Shown piece after piece: positions 1 to 11,609 of a stretch of DNA of 64,000 nucleotides. The translations under genes and the position numbers were made by a program. Within the stretch, counting starts at the first letter, position 1. Each line of letters begins with the position of its first letter. Source of the DNA: Protopterus annectens. Lineage: Eukaryota; Chordata; Ceratodontiformes; Protopteridae. Below the pieces are notes generated by a model that saw nothing but the letters and a program-made list of their open reading frames with translations, made no database searches and was not told the DNA's origin. The stretch spans positions 1,074,039,240 through 1,074,103,239 of the forward strand of contig NC_056732.1 in NCBI RefSeq assembly GCF_019279795.1, read 5' to 3'.

Positions 1-1461
1 CCATGTGGATAGGTCCACAGTTGGGAGTTACGCAGACAGATTACTTGCCTTGATAAAATAACATGTACACAGCAACCCTGTAAGTCCAGCAAGATAAACT
101 CCACACAATAATACTTATGCTCTCTGTACATCTGCACCCCTACCCAAATGTGGAATATACCTGTGTGTGCAGGGTCTACCAAGGATGTAGGTAAGCATAC
201 TCACAGTACTGAAATGTGTCCAGTTTTTCTGAGCAGCTTGTGCTAATGTCAACACTAAAAAAGCACAAACTGTTTAGAACTGAGTAAATGAATATTCACA
301 AACAATTATTGTGCCAAAGGAATATATCTCAATAACTAGCTTTGTATGGCAGTTAATTGTAAAAGTTGAAAAGAAAGTACATCTTTCCATGTATCTTGGG
401 GTAGCATTTTGAGGGGTGAGTACATTTCTACACTAAGTGGGTACTGGAAGCAGCAACATTAGGTTGAGTGCAAAATGTAAATCTCTGGCTATACCCCTGG
501 CTTCTGATATAAGAACTATACCAACCTTCTGTCTTAAACAATGATGTCTACAGCACAGAAGGATGATCTCCATCTTGGAAAGCTGAAAGGGCCACGCCTA
601 CCTGAGTCAGCAATTTATAGTACTGGGTTGCTATGACAGTGATTACTGCAATTACTACACAGCGGGCTGCATGCAATTAGCAAGTGGTGGCCACTAAATG
701 GTGCAGAGGCCATCACATGCTCATGTGCAAATACCTACCAAAGCAGGCTGCAATCTCTGCCAACAAACTCAATCACTCTATTGCAGAGACTGACAGAGAG
801 AGAGAGACAGAGAAAAGGAAAAAGAAAAAGAAATATTACCAAATCATACAAAGGAAAGGTATGTGACACATATGTATTTACTGGCATGTAGTAGATGTTA
901 TTGAAGAATAGTCTACATAATGTGAACCATTCATATGTGGCAGCAGTACTTATTTATGCATAGATGTTCTGCTTAACCACTGCTATGGGCAATACAGTGT
1001 GTACCTGTGGGCAGTGGGACATACCTGTGAAATGTGTAGCTCAGCAATAAATGTCAAAGATCTGTTCCATATTATCTGTGTTCTGTACAGTAGTGTGGCC
1101 AATGGCTGTTGGAGGGATTAGCGCTGACATTATATAAACATGGGTGTGACAAAACAACACATGCATGACAGTCATATTAAAGTGTAGCTTAGCATTGGTA
1201 ACTGCTGTAGAAGTCTAGTATGCTTATCTAGCTTTTGGAGCTATATATACCCCCCCCTAATGTTAGTGTGTGTTCATATGTGACACCTGTTTGTGTTGCA
1301 GCAAGGCCCAATGGTTCAGCTGTGAGGTTCAGGGACTTACAACAGTGTGGACCTTGTGTGTGTATGCTACACACATATGGAGAAATATATATGTGTCATA
1401 TATATTCACATCTGTATATGTGCATAGAGCACGGGACATATTGCAACTGTTTGTGAAGGGT

Positions 1462-1463
<2 letters not shown>
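1..1463. other. No recognisable gene
   Basis: AT-rich sequence without a long open frame, RNA gene or repeat family that I recognise. Short open stretches near 684-866 and 1235-1527 have no family features; the second is partly made of the TA repeat that follows. Confidence 0.6.

Positions 1464-1493
<30 letters not shown>
1464..1493. repeat. (TA)n microsatellite
   Basis: An uninterrupted run of about 15 TA dinucleotides is visible directly. Confidence 0.95.
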
Positions 1494-1496
<3 letters not shown>

Positions 1497-1810
1497 TGAA
1501 GGTTCGTATGCGCATATTTGTATGTAGGTTTTAGTGTGTGACAAACAAGACAGCATACAGCGCTGGTATAAGACATGTGGTGGTTAAACACTGTGGGTGG
1601 TTTGTTCAGTTTGCAATGTTGAAGCCAGTGAGGCCTGCCAAAGCTACCTGGGCTGTAAACACCTTCAATGCATTTATCACAAGACTGTGTGATTTAATTA
1701 CATTACTGTACACCTCACATCCTTTGTATAATTGATATTCTCACTATGAAAGGTGAAATGTATATGTGCCTACATATATATGTATATGTACACCAATGGA
1801 TGTGTATATG

Positions 1811-1815
<5 letters not shown>

Positions 1816-1875
<60 letters not shown>

Positions 1876-1913
1876 TTATATATAGTTATATATAGTTATA
1901 TATAGTTATATAT
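1816..1913. repeat. (TA)n followed by a 10-bp tandem repeat
   Basis: About 28 TA units are followed at 1874-1913 by four copies of AGTTATATAT. The decamer looks like a TA tract with a GT interruption that was then duplicated in step. Confidence 0.92.
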
Positions 1914-2977
1914 ACTCATACACACCTACATCTACTTGTTGCAATAGATTCTCTGTACTGTTGACTGACTGTGATGGTCAATATGTTTGTAAATACGTCA
2001 AAGATATGTATCTGTGGGACAGCTTAGTGGGAAACTGTTTATGTCATGGTATTATGGGTCCTTGCTTTGATCCTAGCAAAAGCTGTGCATTCTGTTGCTA
2101 GGCAGAAAAAGTGCTATTGCATACAGTGCAATTAAGTCCCTTGGTATTAACTAGGGTGTGTCATTGGAGGCTAAAGCACTACATCTATGAGTATTGATTG
2201 GTACTGATGTTGAATCCAAATCCTGTGTGTACTGTAGTACTACTTGAAGCTCTGGGCCTGTACAGCAAAGTATGGTGTATGTCCACATTGTTTGCATCCA
2301 CTGTTTTGTGTGGTCCCTGTATTCATCACAGATTACATTTCTCAAGATTAAGGTTGTGTAAGTACTGACACACAGTACTGTATAGTACACACTGAAAGCT
2401 TATCTGGGTTGTCATACCTTTGTGTCCTGTAATTATGTCTGATGTGTGTGTGTGGGTATGTCTGCAACATGTCCTTTGACATATGTGTGGTAAAACATAT
2501 AACTGCGTATCTAGCAACATTCATAGTGTACTACAGCAGTATGCGACCTATATTCCCAATTGTGCACATATTTTGGACACGGGTTTGCCATTAACAAGTT
2601 GTGTGGTATAATAGTAATACATTTACTGGACCTTACACTCATTGTGATGGATGATATATTTCTTTACACATCAGTTTGATGTATATTGGCTGTGGCTAGG
2701 TGGTGCATCGTGTTGCATACAGTGTGCCAGCTACTCTTGTATAGTCTTATATAGTGATTTTATTTTGTTGCTGTGCAGAACATGGTTCATTAGATTGAGA
2801 GTGAGTCAGGCACTTCCAAGCAGTTGTGGGGTGAGCAGTAATAAGTGGCAGTTAAAGTGTTTCACTCTTGGTTAGCTAATAGGTAGCTATATATGGCAGT
2901 TCAGTGATATCTGTACTGTATAATGTTAAATGTGCCATATGACTTGCTCAGACATATTTTTGTATTTATGTCTTCCA
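1914..2977. other. No recognisable gene
   Basis: No open frame with family features. This stretch probably includes the 5' non-coding part of the Harbinger element whose Myb-like gene starts at 2984, but I could not find its terminal inverted repeat. Confidence 0.5.
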
Positions 2978-2983
2978 GGGATC

Positions 2984-5723
2984 ATGGCACATCGCAGGAA
3001 CCCCACTTACAGTAGTGCCGAAGATGACATAATTACTACCAGTATGATTCAGCACTACAGTCTAATGTTCTCACAAACCACCCAGGACAAGCAGGAGCGT
3101 ACTGCAATGTGGCAAGATGTTGTCCGTAGGGTAAATGAAGTAGGATTGCATAACTGGACATATGGTCAGGTACGCCACCACTGCAGTGATCTTCTCAGAC
3201 ATGCCCATCAGCATGCTGCTGATGTGCGCAGACAACAGCTTGCAGCAGGAGGTGGTGTTAATATCCACCCTCCCTCACCAGAGTGGAGGAGCTGCTCCTG
3301 AGCCTGGTGGCACCTGCCCAACAACAACAGCAGCAGACATACACCATGATGGTGGTTGGAGCCACCCAGCAAGCACACATGGAGCATGCAAGTAACATGA
3401 CATACCTGTAGACTACTGTTATCTGTATTGGTAGATCACGCATATGTGAGATGTGGAGTTTGTCATTAAAAGATGTGGAATCTGTTGTTGTGCAATACTG
3501 ATCATTTGGAACATAATCTGTGGCCTTTGAATGTAAACTGTTGTTGTACTGTAAGATTGCAAACAAACAGTAGCAATGCCACAGTTGTGGCCACTGACAA
3601 ACTGTGTCATCTCTATGTAGGTCCCTCTGGGGTGACATCAAGGCAGAAGACAGTTGCTGGTGAGTGTTTTCTACATTTATTATTGTAAATAAAAAGTGCA
3701 TGTCATAGTTAAAGTGTAGGCCATGTACACATGTAACACACCTACCCATAATGCATGCTGTGCATGTTTTGTGTAAGACCACGCACATCTCACTAATGTG
3801 ATTAGCTGCCTCAAACACATGCAATACCCAGACCATCTCAAACAAATGTGGTCAGACTGTAGTGACCATTGGATAGGCACAGTTGAAACTCAACATGCAC
3901 ATAACATACAAATCTATGTCATACACAGAGCATTTTAACATGCTACACATAAAGGATTCCCAAACCCTCTGTAAAGACATACTCCAGTATCCAAAATCTC
4001 ATCCACACATTACACATAATATACCTGAGGGGTAGAGGCCAATGATGGGGCATTTAAACACTCTGCAACACACTACACATTCATGTCAGGGAGTGCTCCT
4101 TATTGGCCTCCTTACAAACTCATGTAACAACTGTTTGTGAAATGGTGAATGTAGCCAAGGTGGTACAGTTCCAGTACAGCATGAGTAGTGCTGGTTTGGG
4201 AAACATTTGTAGCCTCGAGTGACCACATGATGCTTCATGATGATGGCCTATGTTACTATACCCCATCCAGTTATTGTAACCACAGTACTACACATAGCTT
4301 TCATTGCTATACACCTTGCTATACACCTTAATGTTGTGTGTGTGCACACATATGCACCTCTAAACAATATGCATACCAATCACCATTTGCACAACTGACG
4401 CATATATGTCTTGCAATGCTATTGAGTTTTGAATACCTGCACAACAATGTTGTGTCCATGTATGCATTGTGTTCCAGGAGGAGGCCCATCACCTAATAAC
4501 AAAACACATGCATCAAAGCCATGTATACTGTTAGTAACAAGGACTGTCTACACTTGCACTGCATGCTGTTGAGCAACACATGCCCTGTATGCTGACATGT
4601 GTGATATGACTGTTTTGCTTGTGATACTGTACCTCACCATCACCTGCTATTGTGTATGTTCTGAGATTGCTGGTGTTGTGTGTGTGTCTCCTTTAGGGAG
4701 GAGTGTATTTTTGTGTGTGCGCATGTGTGCATGTGTGCACATGTGCGCATGTGTGCATGTGTGCATGTGGTCTGACATCATGTTCAGGTCTTAAAGTGTG
4801 ATTCCTGTTTTCCTCTCACAGGTGCCAAGGTGGGGCTGGTTCAGTACAGCAGGTAACCTGATGTCACTGAGACAGACAGTGTTCATGAGGATAGGTGTGT
4901 TGAGGCACAGACAGGTTTGTCAGGGTCTGTTGTTGGGCTACCAATTGACAGTACACAAGTCTCCACCCCATACATGCACACAGTCATACTGTCTGTACAT
5001 CCATCATCACCATTGCCCTTAGCTGAGGGACAGTGTACGGTTGACACTGGCCAGGACAGTGTGGTATCTATGGCACATGTATCAGGGCACAGCAGCCATA
5101 GCCAGATGTCTGGAATGGTACCACATAGGCAGATGCCCAGGGGTTCTCGTCAGAGCACTGCTGGTCATCATGCCCCTGGCAGACGTGCCACGCCTCTTTC
5201 TACCACATGCATGTTCCAGGCTGTCATGGAGGCACAGACATGAATGGAGCGGTACACCAGACAGGCACTAAGGGCACAGAGGGCTCATAACACCTCTGTA
5301 AATGACAGCATCCATGACCTAGCAGGTGCCATACGTAATTACACTGAGGTCATTGATAGACGTTGGGGTGAGACATTGGATGTCCTACACAATGTCATGT
5401 CCATGTGTCAGGACAGTGCGGGACAGTTGAGACGTCAATGGGGATGTATGTCAGCAACATTAGCAGCTGGAGGTCGCTGTGGATGTCCAGCAAGTCACAA
5501 CCACTCCCGTAGTGTCAGTACCAGCCGCAGCAATGATGGGGGGCTGTCCATAGACCATCCTAGAAGACCACGTGCACGTAGCTCTGACCAGTCCCAGCAG
5601 GGACCTGGATCCAGTGGACATATGTCAAACTCTTTGGATAGTACCCACTCTGGATTAGTACCTGATACTGTCTGCAGCACCTCTGCCAGGCACAGGTTCT
5701 GTATACGTGGCCAGAGACAGTGA
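2984..5723 (+). pseudogene. Harbinger Myb/SANT-like gene, two exons, decayed
   Basis: This is the accessory DNA-binding gene of a PIF/Harbinger transposon. In that family the Myb-like protein binds the transposase, helps it enter the nucleus and recognise the element ends. Exon 1 (2984-3391) encodes a SANT-like helical domain (start MAHRRNPTYSSAEDD, then WxxVxxxVNExG and the WTYGQVRHHCSDLL segment), followed by a glutamine-rich stretch. A GT donor at 3392 and an acceptor ending CTCACAG at 4821 join codon AGT in phase with exon 2 (4822-5723), whose C-terminal part has a helical region (HDLAGAIRNYTEVIDRRW) and a basic Ser/Arg-rich tail. A CAG at 2975-2977 may be an acceptor of an upstream untranslated exon. 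Breaks: a frameshift near 3283, in-frame TAA near 4849 and TGA at 5241. No transposase gene of this copy was found. The intron (3392-4821) holds nothing I recognise. Confidence 0.8.
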
Positions 5724-6564
5724 TCTGTCAAGCCTGCCAGGTACAGTCTGTAGCTGTCTCACAAATCCCCGTATACAGCAGCCACATGGTGGAACTGTGT
5801 GCATGCAGACACACACACACATAAACCAGAAACTTAGGGAAAACACATACCCGCATACATTACATCAACATTGGCCCATAACAGTACTCATGGCCCTCAC
5901 ACACACACTCACACACACATGTCGATTGTATGGCTCAGTGTAGGCCTCTGGCAAACCAACAACACACTCTGTGCATATGATGAAACCTGTGCCACCTCCT
6001 GTCATCTGTAACATTGATGCAGGAACAGGCTAACATGGTGCTGATGCACAGGGTGACTTTAATAAAGTATAGCAATGGTTGAATGTGTAGCATGTTGTTA
6101 GCAGTAAAGTGTAATGATATCCTTGAAGTTGTAGCTGAGCAGGCATGAAGCATTAAAGCTGTAATTAGCAATGTTGTATTGTTTCCACCAGTGTTTATTC
6201 CAATTGTGCTTTGTTTGCCCATGTGCCACTTGGCAGATGTATGTAGTTGTGTCAGCATGTGTTATACAGTGGAGAGTAAGTGTGGGGGTGTGTGCAGCAC
6301 AGGTCTGCAGGTGTACATTTGTGAACATGGTGGAGGTGCACTGTCTGCATGTACGTGCATATTGGACACATGGGCAGGGTGACATGCCCTGTATTGGTCA
6401 GTGTTAACACTCCATACTTTCTATTGGTGGCCAGTATTCATTGTACTACACACATTTTGGAACTTGAGTATACATGTGTGCATATGACACGGATTGACAC
6501 TGTGCTGTGGGTGATGCTGTTGTTGCTATCTGTCATTGGTTTGCATTACTAAGGTTAACACTGT
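5724..6564. other. No recognisable gene
   Basis: Downstream of the Harbinger Myb-like gene there is no transposase remnant and no RNA gene that I can recognise. Some short CA-rich tracts are present. Confidence 0.5.
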
Positions 6565-7262
6565 CCCAGCTGCATAATCCTTTATTAATGCACACTGTTC
6601 ACCTACAGGGTTGCATGGACCGTGCTATTACAAACACAAGAAATTCTCACTTATACAGTAAAAGTGTATTAGTCTCATGGACCCCTGCCATAAACTAAAT
6701 ATATAATAGAAGGTGTGAAGTTGTACCAAAAGAGTTACATACCAAGAAGGGATAACCTCTCTGGTCAGTATCATTGGGAAAATACAATCCCTCAATAAAC
6801 GTACAAGGCAAGCTTCAAAATACAAAATGGCAAGGATTCCAAAGACAACACTAAAGCTTTCTTCAGTGTTGTTCATAATCTACAGGGGAAATCTCAGATC
6901 GGGTCACAGTTAATGTAAATGGTCACAAAGTACACTTATCTGGTTGACATTACCAATTCCTTGTCAGACAGTTTGAATGCGGATTTCACCACCCTGTCAT
7001 TACACAAGGGCCACATCTCCAGACCTGAAGAATGTAAAACCTGATGATTCACAGACACTCTAGTTAAAACATCTCTTTAACAAAGTACACACCACAGTAG
7101 CAATGGTACTGGACAGTGTCCCTGGCTGTGTCATGCACAAGCTGACATATGAAGTCACCACTCACTTAAACACTCTGTCCAGATGCAGCCTCTATACAGG
7201 TTACATACTTGTGGAATGACACATGGTAATGGTGTTCACAGTCCACAGGGGTTGAGCTACAA

Positions 7263-7623
7263 TGTCTTCTTCTTCTTCTCCTTTAGGATGCTCCCATTAG
7301 GGGTCGCCACAGTACATCATTTCTTCCTGGCCTCTGCATCTTGCACTATCACACCATCCACCTGCATGTCCTCTCTCCCCACAGCCATAAACTTCATCTT
7401 AGGCATTTCTCTTTTCCTGTTACCTGGCGGCTTCATCCTTAGCATCTATTTCACAATGTACTCTGCATCCCTCCTCAGCACATGTACAAACCAACATAAT
7501 CCTGCCTATCTGGCATGGTCTACTAACCTTCAAACCTGGCATGACCCTCTAATATACTTATTCGTAAACCTGTCCAGCCTCATCACACCCAGTGCAAATG
7601 TTAACATAAATTGATTAAGGGTA
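7263..7623 (-). mobile_element. RTE-clade LINE, 3' fragment
   Basis: The minus strand encodes the C-terminal end of an RTE-type ORF2 (MLTFALGVMRLDRF then NKYIRG), a segment conserved in fish and other vertebrate RTE elements that is often annotated as craniofacial development protein 2-like. The 3' end at the left is TCTTCTTCTTCTTCT next to the block TTAGGGGTCGCCACAG. It sits inside CR1 copy A between the codons for the GGATT and PGNYRPIS-like blocks. Flanks GAGCTACAA (7254-7262) and GAACTACAA (7624-7632) are a probable 9-bp target-site duplication with one change. Confidence 0.82.
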
Positions 7624-8705
7624 GAACTACAACAGGTCCTGGAAACTCTCACCCTATAAGCCAGACCAATGTTATCTGGAAGGCTATGGAGCACAGCATT
7701 ATGGAACTCATTAACAGAGATATTATGAACCTGCAAACACTGCACCATACCCACTTAGGTTCTCTAAAGGCCAGATCATGGCTCCTACACCTAGTAGACT
7801 TCAAGCCAGTCAACAAGGCTATAGGTGAGGGAGGGTAGGTCAACACAGCCAAGCTATAGCTCACCAGCAATTCATATCCATCCCACATACTGGTATTATA
7901 CATAATCTCAACAGACTGACCATAAACAATTGTTAAATGATGGTTTGACAACTGACGCACAGATGTAGGACACACAGTAACATTTGCAGCCTCCATGTAC
8001 TATTCTATGCCAGTAACAAGTGGTATTCACCTGCACTCAGTCCTGGGACCACTCCTGTTTGGTATATAGCTTTCTTAGGTATAAGCAAACACAGTAGGGA
8101 TATGTCTGCCCACGTTTGATGACAATGCATACTGTGGACTATACTTTATTCTCCAGATGACACACACATCCTCCAAAAGGGTATCATACAGCCAGATACC
8201 TGGTGTCAAACTCATGCTGTAAAGCTATAAGCCTAAGAAAGCATAGTTATCCACTTTTAAAAAAACAAAGTATCCCCAGAGTACCACATAGGTAACGTAG
8301 CCCCAAAAATTTATTTATTTTATTTATTTTACATTTGTTGTCCGGGATGGTCCGACTGGATACATGTCCATTTTCAGGGGAGGCCCAGGAAGAAAAGCTC
8401 CACATTGACAGTAAGTTACATACATGTTACATACATATTGTTTCATTTAGTAATTAATACAAATGAGGAGAAGACATGAAATATATGTATTATAAAAAAA
8501 AAACGTCTTAGGAATAACAATCACAGACTACAACATAACTTTTTCTTTCCTAGGTTGTCCTTTTAGCAAAGATTTAAGGGCTTCCATTTATGAACAGAAA
8601 AATTCACAAGGAAATATGGGGTTAGGTCAATTGAGAAAAAGGTCTAAAGTTTTTATATTTGGATAGTCCTGAAGAAAGATATGAACTTGGCTTACTGAAG
8701 AGGAG

Positions 8706-11579
8706 TTAATCTGGGTTTGAGCACTGGCAAAGCCAATGTGACTTAAAATGGTATTTTAGACTCTTTATGAATTGGGTTAGGGAGGTAGTAAGAGTGAGGT
8801 TGAAAGGAAGGGAGTTCCATATTTTTCCAATGGCATTGGCAAACAGTGTATCACCCCCTGAGTTACAGGATTTGACTGTTTGTACAAGTAGCCTGTTTGA
8901 TGAGCGCAGACTGTTGAGATTGGTGTAAGGTATAATTAAATTTTTCAGTGCAGGAGTGTTGTTAGGTTGTTTGAGAATTTTAAATGCTTCTATGAGTTGG
9001 TTCTGCTGGAGAAGGTTTGGTAATTCTATCCAACCGAGGTTTCGTAGGTTAATACAATGATGGGTTCTATAGGGCATGCCAGTTGCAAATCTGGCAATAT
9101 GATTATAACAACATGAGAGTTTATTTAGGTCAGATTTGTTAAGGTTAGTAAGCATGGGGGAGGCATATAGAAGGGTAGAGAGAAGATGTGAGCGGGCAAT
9201 GGCCACTTTTGCAATTGGAGTTAGGAAGGATTTTATTCTATATAGTGACCCAAGTTTCTTGTTAATGGTATTAATAGTTTGGTTAATGTGCATGTCGAAT
9301 CTAAGTTTATTGTCAATGGTAACTCCTAATAGTTTAGTATAGGAGTCTGGGGAGATAATAGTCCCATTGTTGGATTGTATAGTAAAGGATATGGGAGTGG
9401 GTTTATGGGTTGGATGGAAGAGTAATAATTTGGTTTTGTTTGGATTCAGGATCAGTTGATGTCCTGATAGCCAGTTCTCTACTGCAGTAAAAATGCATTG
9501 GGTTGTGGATAGTAGGTTAACTGGAGATGTAGCGGAACAAACTAATGTCGAGTCATCTGCATATTGAATACAGGTGGCCTCAGGGATGGCTGTGTAGAGG
9601 TCATTAATAAAGACTGAAAAGAGAAGAGGTCCCAATATGAAACCTTGAGGAACCCCTATAGTATTTGGTAAGAGGCTAGAGAGCTTATTCTGCCAGAGTA
9701 CAGCTTGTTGCCTATCAGAGAGATGGGCATGAAACCAGTTCAGTGTTTGGTTGTCTAGATAGAGAGTTTTCAGAGTGTGATGAAGTAGTCGGTGGTTAAC
9801 CATATCAAAGGCCTTTGATAGGTCCGGAAAGAGAGCTGAGGATATTTTTTTGTTATTCCGGTTATGGTTTATTGTGTCAGTAAAAGAGAGGAGGGCAGTG
9901 GTTGTACTGTGGTTGGGTCTGAAACCATGTTGTGAACTGGTTAGTAGATTGTTCTGGATAAGATAGTATAAAAGTTGTTTGTGTACACACTTTTCCATGA
10001 TTTTGGCCAGTGGTGACAATATGGCTATTGGCCTATAATTTGATAGTTCTGTGGATGAGCTGCCTTTGTGGAGTGGAATTACATAGGATATTTTCCATAT
10101 TGAGGGGCTTGTGGACTCTGTTATGGTTCGATTAATTAGGATTGAGATGGGGTAAGCTATGACATATGCAGCTTTTTGCAAATATTCGGCTGGGAGAAGG
10201 TCTGCAGAGAGGGTAGTTGGCTTTAGCTTCTTCAGTAAGGATCGTATAAAGGAAGTGGAGACAGGTTGGAGGTTGAAGGAGGGTAGAGTCTTAGGGATGG
10301 AATCTGTTATTGGGGAGCAGGTAGCGGATAGTTGGTTAGCTAAGGATTGGATAGTATCAGTGAAGAAAGTATTAAAGGTATTAACTACTTCTTCTGGGTT
10401 TTTATCACATAGCATTCCTGGGGTAGGAGTGGAGGATTTACCTGGATGGAGAAGATTATTTAAACCCGCCCAGAACTTTTGAGGGTTGTTTTGGTGTTTA
10501 TATTGTAGTTGGCAGTAATAGTTTTTTTTGTCAAGTGATATGGCTTTTTTTGTCTCATTTCTTTGCTGCTGGAATTTAATACGGTCTAGGTGTGACTTGG
10601 TTGTACGCCATTTGTCCCAAGTTTTGTTTCTAAGTTTGATTTTGGATTTGGAGTCATTTGTTAGCCAAGGTGCTATTTGTGTTTTAGTTTTGATTAGTCT
10701 TTTTGGGGCGTGAGAATCAAGTATGGTTAGAAATGTGGTATTAAAATTTGTTACTGCCTCCTCTAGGGGGAGATACTTAAGAGTTGACCAATTACAGGAT
10801 TTAAGTTCCATTTGTAATTTTGTGAGGTCAAAATGTTTCTTGTTTCTAACCGACCTATACATGGGAAGTTTAAAGCTTACTGCTTTGTTTTTCCTTATGT
10901 ATGTGATAAGGTGATCACTAAGGTCATTTGGAAGGGTCCCAGACATGTACATATGGGGATGACTGTTTATAAGTATCCAATCCAGGATACTCTCATTTTG
11001 GTTAGAATTCCCTATTCTGGTGGGGGAAGATATGGCCTGTGAGAATCCATGGAGATTTATATGGGTGGGGTTGGACTCTGAGGAACATAGGTTCCAGTCA
11101 ATGTTAACATCGCCCAGAATAATGGTTTCTTGAGGGTAGTTGTTAGCTAGCCAGTTAAGAATGTTCTCCAGTCTGTCAGAGTTTTTCCAAGGGGGGATGT
11201 AGATCACAATTAGATTTATTCTTTTTTTCTTTTTTAGTTGTAGTTTTAGAGCTAATATTTCAGCATTAGAGATCTGAGGTGGTTGAATGAGGTTAAAAGT
11301 GACGTTAAGTGTGCTTTCGTAAAGCACGGCAATACCACCTCCCTTTTTCTTTGTACGGTCGGCCCTACATATATTGTAGCCAGGTGGTAAGATCTCATTA
11401 TCTTTGGTCCCTGGTTTTAGCCAGGTTTCTGTTAGACACATTATGTCAGGGAGGTACATTGCTAAAAGAGCATGTAGGTTGTGTACCTTATTGTTTAGGC
11501 TTCTTATATTTAAGTGGCAAATTTGGAGGGAGTTGGTTGACCTAAGAGAAAGTGGTGGGCTATCAGAGTGTGTGGTTGA
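8706..11579 (-). CDS. LINE ORF2: endonuclease-reverse transcriptase
   Basis: The frame is open for 958 codons with no internal stop. The first ATG is at 11459 (917 residues), but family-like endonuclease sequence (HLNIRSLNNKVHNL) extends 40 codons further up, to a TAG at 11580-11582, so the true start lies upstream or translation does not begin at that ATG. Order: APE-type endonuclease (CLTETW, IILGDVNIDW with the catalytic GD, SDHLITY), linker, reverse transcriptase (YRPIAILSPLAKIMEK, HGFRPNHST, LSKAFDMVNH, GVPQGFILGPLLF, catalytic YADD at residues 633-636 near 9552-9563), thumb and C-terminal domain ending IWNSLPFNL. It would nick target DNA and copy its RNA there. All key motifs are visible, which makes it the best preserved coding sequence in the window. 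The single upstream TAG argues that this copy is no longer active. Confidence 0.9.
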   Translation of the reverse strand, partial: STTHSDSPPLSLRSTNSLQICHLNIRSLNNKVHNLHALLAMYLPDIMCLTETWLKPGTKDNEILPPGYNICRADRTKKKGGGIAVLYESTLNVTFNLIQPPQISNAEILALKLQLKKKKRINLIVIYIPPWKNSDRLENILNWLANNYPQETIILGDVNIDWNLCSSESNPTHINLHGFSQAISSPTRIGNSNQNESILDWILINSHPHMYMSGTLPNDLSDHLITYIRKNKAVSFKLPMYRSVRNKKHFDLTKLQMELKSCNWSTLKYLPLEEAVTNFNTTFLTILDSHAPKRLIKTKTQIAPWLTNDSKSKIKLRNKTWDKWRTTKSHLDRIKFQQQRNETKKAISLDKKNYYCQLQYKHQNNPQKFWAGLNNLLHPGKSSTPTPGMLCDKNPEEVVNTFNTFFTDTIQSLANQLSATCSPITDSIPKTLPSFNLQPVSTSFIRSLLKKLKPTTLSADLLPAEYLQKAAYVIAYPISILINRTITESTSPSIWKISYVIPLHKGSSSTELSNYRPIAILSPLAKIMEKCVHKQLLYYLIQNNLLTSSQHGFRPNHSTTTALLSFTDTINHNRNNKKISSALFPDLSKAFDMVNHRLLHHTLKTLYLDNQTLNWFHAHLSDRQQAVLWQNKLSSLLPNTIGVPQGFILGPLLFSVFINDLYTAIPEATCIQYADDSTLVCSATSPVNLLSTTQCIFTAVENWLSGHQLILNPNKTKLLLFHPTHKPTPISFTIQSNNGTIISPDSYTKLLGVTIDNKLRFDMHINQTINTINKKLGSLYRIKSFLTPIAKVAIARSHLLSTLLYASPMLTNLNKSDLNKLSCCYNHIARFATGMPYRTHHCINLRNLGWIELPNLLQQNQLIEAFKILKQPNNTPALKNLIIPYTNLNSLRSSNRLLVQTVKSCNSGGDTLFANAIGKIWNSLPFNLTLTTSLTQFIKSLKYHFKSHWLCQCSNPD

Positions 11580-11582
11580 CTA

Positions 11583-11609
11583 GGGGCCTGGGTTAGGGTG
11601 GATGTCTCC
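11583..11609 (-). other. 2A-like motif GDIHPNPGP before LINE ORF2
   Basis: In the frame of ORF2, directly before its upstream TAG stop, the minus strand encodes GDIHPNPGP, preceded by MRLLDYLRKNITKD. The canonical 2A ribosome-skipping end is D(V/I)ExNPGP; here E is replaced by H. 2A-like sequences at the start of non-LTR retrotransposon proteins are known. Whether this one would act is not shown by the sequence. Confidence 0.65.

Noticed and set aside
3258-3845. 195-codon open frame on the minus strand
   Set aside because: It overlaps exon 1 and the start of the intron of the Harbinger Myb-like gene in antisense, and has no family features.
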